From assembly GCA_937868205.1 (NCBI GenBank), contig CALMMC010000017.1, positions 1-8,952 of the forward strand: a stretch of DNA of 8,952 nucleotides, given 5' to 3'. Every line of letters begins with the position of its first letter. Position 1 is the first letter of the stretch. This DNA comes from JAAZPG01 sp012797375 (GTDB lineage: Bacteria > Acidobacteriota > Aminicenantia > Aminicenantales > UBA4085). Shown one piece after another: positions 6,480 to 8,952 of this stretch. A model generated the notes under the pieces. It was given only the letters and a program-made list of their open reading frames with translations, made no database searches and had not been told where the DNA came from. The translations under genes and the position numbers were made by a program.

Positions 6480-6989
6480 ATGAAAAAAACCCTGACGATC
6501 CTGAGCGTGGTCCTGCTGGCGGCCGGCGGCTTGTTCGCCCAGAGCACGAAAAACCTCACCATGACCGTGAACCTCTCGGCCTGGTATGACCTGAGCTTGA
6601 GCGCGGCGTCGATCTCCTTCACCGACGTCGCCCCGACGGCCGCGGCCGCCCCCGCCACCGTGTCGATCGCGGCTAACGAGGGCGCCGTTTCGGTCCGGGC
6701 CTTCGCCGTCACCGGAGCGGGAAAAACGCTGAGCCTGACGGTCAAGGCCAACGGCGACCTGGTTTCCGGATCCGACAGCATCGGAATCGGGGCGATTTCC
6801 TGGGCGTCGACCGGCTCCGGTTATGTCAACGGCGCGATGGCCACGTCCAACGTCACGGCCGGCTCGTGGTCGGGTTCCATCCTTCACTGGCACGAGGGCT
6901 CCTTCACCTACTCCTTCCTCCGCGATTACACGGCCCAGGCCCCGGGCACCTACACCGCGTCCGCCACGTACACGCTGTCGGCGGTCTGA
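6480..6989 (+). CDS. Secreted beta-rich fibre subunit-like protein, paralog 2 (probable major subunit)
   Basis: 169 residues with a clean signal peptide, MKKTLTILSVVLLAAGGLFA, cut before Gln21. The mature 149 residues have no cysteine and are rich in Ser, Thr, Ala and Gly. An N-terminal alternating segment (LTMTVNLSAWYDLSLSA) resembles a donor strand. VKANGDLVSG and ISWASTGSGYVNG follow, and the protein ends APGTYTASATYTLSAV, like the last strand of chaperone-usher pilins and SCPU-type subunits. It is clearly related to the protein at 7927: both share the order NL-A, GxL, (I/V)(S/T)W, sFRD or FLRDY, PGTY. Known chaperone-usher subunits fold by donor-strand exchange. Assigning this protein to that class is inference from pattern and from the adjacent PapD-like chaperone. 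The perfect ribosome site, own promoter and immediate strong terminator suggest high, separate expression. Confidence 0.85.
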   Translation: MKKTLTILSVVLLAAGGLFAQSTKNLTMTVNLSAWYDLSLSAASISFTDVAPTAAAAPATVSIAANEGAVSVRAFAVTGAGKTLSLTVKANGDLVSGSDSIGIGAISWASTGSGYVNGAMATSNVTAGSWSGSILHWHEGSFTYSFLRDYTAQAPGTYTASATYTLSAV

Positions 6990-7023
6990 CCGGGTTTATC
7001 AAGATCGATAAAGGCCATGATCC

Positions 7024-7056
7024 GAGGGCGGGGCGAATCCCCCGCCCTCTTTTTTT
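7024..7056 (+). terminator. Strong rho-independent terminator after the second subunit gene
   Basis: GAGGGCGGGG (7024-7033) pairs perfectly with CCCCGCCCTC (7040-7049) around a six-base loop, followed by seven T (7050-7056). It separates the subunit transcript from the chaperone operon. Confidence 0.93.
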
Positions 7057-7073
7057 GCCCGGCAAGGAACGGA

Positions 7074-7102
7074 TTGCCAGGGCTCAATTTTTCACTTAGA
7101 AT
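7074..7102 (+). promoter_or_regulatory. Sigma-70 promoter of the chaperone operon
   Basis: TTGCCA (7074-7079, 4/6), a 17-base spacer and TAGAAT (7097-7102, 5/6). The start would fall near 7109, only about three bases before ATG 7112, so the mRNA would be nearly leaderless. I found no -24/-12 element here. Confidence 0.55.
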
Positions 7103-7111
7103 AGACGGGGG

Positions 7112-7930
7112 ATGAGGATGAGCGGCGCAAGGATCAGTTTCAAGGGCGGAAAGCTCTTTCAGCTCGCGGCGGTTCTTCTGGCGGCCGCGCTCCCCGCCCG
7201 GGGCCAGATCTATTTCGGTATTTCCCCCATCCGGGCCGAGCACCGGATCAAGCCGGGCGGAAGCCTGACCGAGGTCTTCCTGATCCGCAACAACGACTCC
7301 GGGCCGATCCGAATCAAGGTCTACGGGGAAAACTGGACGATCCGGGACGACGGGACGGCCTCCTTCATCGGGGAGACCCCCACGACGTACTCCAGCAAGG
7401 ACTGGATCGTCATCAATCCCCAGGATTTCCGGATGAACCCGGGCGAAACGAAATCCGTCCGTTACACGATCATCGTTCCCCCGGACACGCCTCCGGGCGG
7501 ATATCACTCGGCGATCTCGTTCGAAACCGTGCCGGACGCTTCCGCCGCTTCTTCCGGCAACCGGATGCTCTTCACCGGCAAGATCGCGGCCGCCGTCTAC
7601 GTGATCGCGGGCCGCCCGGCCGTCGAGGGCGACCTGATCGATTTCTCCCTCGGAGAAAAAAACGGCCAACCGGCCTTCCTCCTGTCGGTGGAAAACACCG
7701 GCCGGACGCACTTCCGGACCCGGGGAAAGATCCGGGCGTTCGCCGCCTCCGGAGAAAAGGTCCTCGACCTGGAAATCCCCGACGACGTCCTCCTACCCGA
7801 AAGCCGCAAAAGCGTCGCCTGCCCCCTTCCCCGGCCGCTCGACCCGGGATCCTACCGCGTCGTCTGCGAGCTCGACATCGGGCGGGCGGAGCTCCTGGAA
7901 ATGGAAAAAACCATCGAGGTGATCCAATGA
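7112..7930 (+). CDS. PapD-like periplasmic pilus/fimbrial assembly chaperone
   Basis: 272 residues from ATG 7112 (ATG 7118 is an alternative). The signal peptide has hydrophobic core LFQLAAVLLAAALP and a probable cut before Gln32. The mature protein looks like two Ig-like domains. The first has YFGISPIRAEHRIKPGGS, VFLIRNNDSGPIRIKVYGE, and NPGETKSVRYTIIVPP with PPGGYHSAISFETVP, matching the layout of COG3121 (PapD-type) chaperones. The Arg in SPIRAE may correspond to the cleft Arg of PapD. The second (about 150-272) has FLLSVENTGRTHFRTRG and DPGSYRVVCELD, with cysteines at 237 and 252 that could form a disulfide. Such chaperones cap and fold pilus subunits in the periplasm before handing them to an outer-membrane usher. 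It is ATGA-coupled to a subunit paralog. The loop between strands is longer than in classical PapD, so an unusual subfamily is likely. Confidence 0.72.
   Translation: MRMSGARISFKGGKLFQLAAVLLAAALPARGQIYFGISPIRAEHRIKPGGSLTEVFLIRNNDSGPIRIKVYGENWTIRDDGTASFIGETPTTYSSKDWIVINPQDFRMNPGETKSVRYTIIVPPDTPPGGYHSAISFETVPDASAASSGNRMLFTGKIAAAVYVIAGRPAVEGDLIDFSLGEKNGQPAFLLSVENTGRTHFRTRGKIRAFAASGEKVLDLEIPDDVLLPESRKSVACPLPRPLDPGSYRVVCELDIGRAELLEMEKTIEVIQ
7916..7921 (+). promoter_or_regulatory. Ribosome binding site of the third subunit gene
   Basis: GAGGTG lies five bases before ATG 7927, within the end of the chaperone gene, and supports re-initiation at the ATGA overlap. Confidence 0.65.
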
Positions 7931-8448
7931 AAAAACCGATCGCCGCCTTCGCCCTGGCCCTGGCCCTGGCCGGCGGGATGGCCGCCCAGACGCTCCCTCT
8001 GACCCAAACCTTGAATCTCACGGCCTTCGTCAGCTCGCGCTACAAGCTTGAGATGAGCGCCGGCTCCGTGACGTTCACCCGGGTCGCCAATCCGCAAACG
8101 AGGCCGGACATCCCCCAGAATGAAAGCCCGATTTCCGTCACCGTCAAGGCCACGACGTCCCGCTTTCTCATCTTCCCCCAGACGATCAACCTCCGGATCG
8201 AGGCCGTCGGAACGCTCACCGATCCCTCGTCCGGGACCACGATCCCGGTCTCGGCCGTCACCTGGAAGGCGAGCGGCGCCGGATTCGTCGGTTCGGGAAC
8301 CCTCTCATCGGGGACGGCCTCCCTCCTGGGGACGTGGAACGCCTCGGGCGTTTACGACGGGACGATCACGTTTTCCTTCCGGGACGACCCCAATTATCCC
8401 CCGGGGACCTACCGCCTGACCGTGACGCTCAGCGTCGGCGCGAGTTGA
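7927..8448 (+). CDS. Secreted beta-rich fibre subunit-like protein, paralog 3
   Basis: 173 residues. The signal peptide is MKKPIAAFALALALAGGMAA, cut before Gln21. The mature protein is cysteine-free: an alternating N-terminal segment (TLPLTQTLNLTAFV), then YKLEMSAGSVTF, ISVTVKATT, LRIEAVGTLTD, VTWKASGAGFVGSGTL, TFSFRDDPNYPPGTY, and a final RLTVTLSVGAS strand. It aligns by eye along its whole length with the 6480 protein, with the same block order and similar length, so they are paralogs. The start codon overlaps the chaperone stop (ATGA), which ties it directly to the chaperone; the next paralog follows after seven bases. Role as a minor, tip or anchor subunit of the same fibre is inferred from its position in the chaperone operon. 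Confidence 0.85.
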   Translation: MKKPIAAFALALALAGGMAAQTLPLTQTLNLTAFVSSRYKLEMSAGSVTFTRVANPQTRPDIPQNESPISVTVKATTSRFLIFPQTINLRIEAVGTLTDPSSGTTIPVSAVTWKASGAGFVGSGTLSSGTASLLGTWNASGVYDGTITFSFRDDPNYPPGTYRLTVTLSVGAS

Positions 8449-8455
8449 GGCCGTC

Positions 8456-8807
8456 ATGTTGAAGCCCGCGAAAGCCACGATTTTTCCGGCCGCGATGTTT
8501 CTTTTCCTGGCCGGAGCGGCCGCTCCGCTGTTCGGCCAGAACATCGAGCTCTCTCTCAGCCGCTCCGCGCTCTCCTTCCCCGCGGCCGATCCCGATGCGA
8601 CGCCCCTCGTCCCGGCCAACGACACGCTCACGGTCCGCCTCAAACTGACGGGAGGAGGACCGCCCAAGCCTTGGCAGCTCACCCTCCGGGCCGACGGCAA
8701 CCTCATCAACATCTTGTCCTTAACCTCGATCGACATTTCCAACATCACCTGGACGGCATCCCCCGCGCCGCCGTTCCGGAACGGGAGGCTGGCGGCCAAC
8801 GTCGACC
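8456..8807 (+). CDS. Secreted beta-rich fibre subunit-like protein, paralog 4, 3' end missing
   Basis: ATG 8456 follows the previous stop by seven bases, with GAGG (8447-8450) as ribosome site. A signal peptide (core FPAAMFLFLAGAAAPLFG) is probably cut before Gln28. About 117 genuine codons remain. The mature part has LSLSRSALSFPA, LTLRADGNLINI and ISNITWTASPAPPFRNGRL, matching the ADGxL and (I/V)(S/T)W blocks of the other three. It lacks the long first strand seen in paralogs 2 and 3 and is richer in Pro. The frame stays open to the window end, but from about 8808 the codons read adapter sequence, so some 48 downstream residues are artefactual. It probably needs about 50 more residues of real sequence to reach the PGTY-like end. 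Confidence 0.8.
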
Positions 8808-8952
8808 CCGACTCTTATACAAATCTCCGAGCCCACGAGACTCTTGAGCAACTCGTATGCCGTCTTCTGCATGAAAAAACAACACACACAACGAAAACAC
8901 GCATAACACATACACCATACGTATCACACCGATTTCTACCACTTACTTCTAC
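8808..8952. other. Illumina Nextera/P7 adapter read-through and junk (not genomic)
   Basis: From 8812 the sequence is the transposase end and read-2 primer site (CTCTTATACA, then ATCTCCGAGCCCACGAGAC to 8841), with one mismatch. Bases 8842-8849 (TCTTGAGC) occupy the i7 index position. Bases 8850-8873 match the P7 flow-cell end (CTCGTATGCCGTCTTCTGC) with two mismatches. An A-run and low-complexity A/C-rich sequence follow to 8952, as when a sequencer reads past the fragment. Bases 8808-8811 may be a degraded start of the mosaic end. Confidence 0.96.

Noticed and set aside
7061..7077. GGCA...TTGCC before the chaperone gene as a sigma-54 promoter
   Set aside because: The distance between GG and GC is 13 bases instead of 10 and the -24 box is not TGGCA; the sigma-70 pair at 7074-7102 fits better.
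8720..8942. Minus-strand open frames containing FFMQKTAYEL and FFHAEDGIR
   Set aside because: They are reverse translations of Illumina adapter sequence, not genes.
1..8952. CRISPR arrays, insertion sequences, tRNA or rRNA genes
   Set aside because: No repeat-spacer arrays, transposase-like frames, terminal repeats or cloverleaf-like sequences were seen.

Overview
This is a GC-rich bacterial window with strong Shine-Dalgarno sites on several genes, recognisable sigma-70 and sigma-54 promoters, and many secreted proteins. An S9 peptidase with a propeller domain, signal peptides cut before Gln, and a heavy GGCC codon style suggest an uncultivated Gram-negative lineage. Acidobacteriota/Aminicenantes-like is my guess from style only; there is no marker gene to confirm it. 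The last ~145 bases (8808-8952) are not genomic: they are Illumina Nextera/P7 adapter read-through followed by junk, so the genome really stops at about 8807.

Left part (1-3696), housekeeping-like. A minus-strand secreted S9-family peptidase starts at 1146 and runs off the left edge. Only its propeller part is present. Divergent from it, a membrane M48 zinc metalloprotease carries two C-terminal zinc-ribbon (zf-TFIIB-like) modules. It is coupled by an ATGA overlap to a RibD/DHFR-like reductase.

Middle (3697-5154), regulator. A good sigma-70 promoter precedes a possible 15-codon leaderless leader peptide, whose stop overlaps the start of an NtrC-type sigma-54 activator. Its AAA+ and Fis-type HTH domains look intact, but its receiver domain has lost the phospho-acceptor Asp and the other conserved active-site residues.

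Right part (5155-8807), surface-fibre cluster. After a 480-base, partly AT-rich intergenic region comes a near-perfect -24/-12 promoter and a secreted subunit-like protein (5675-6211). A second AT-rich intergenic region with another -24/-12 element leads to a paralogous subunit with a very strong ribosome binding site (6480-6989), closed by a strong intrinsic terminator. A separate sigma-70 promoter then drives a PapD-like periplasmic chaperone (7112-7930), which is ATGA-coupled to a third subunit paralog (7927-8448). A fourth paralog (8456 onward) is cut off by the end of real sequence.

The genes read as a small export-and-assembly system: a periplasmic PapD-like chaperone serving four diverged, cysteine-free, beta-rich secreted subunits, with at least two subunits probably switched on by the neighbouring phosphorylation-independent sigma-54 activator. 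The outer-membrane usher such a pathway would need is not in the window; if present it would lie beyond the right edge.
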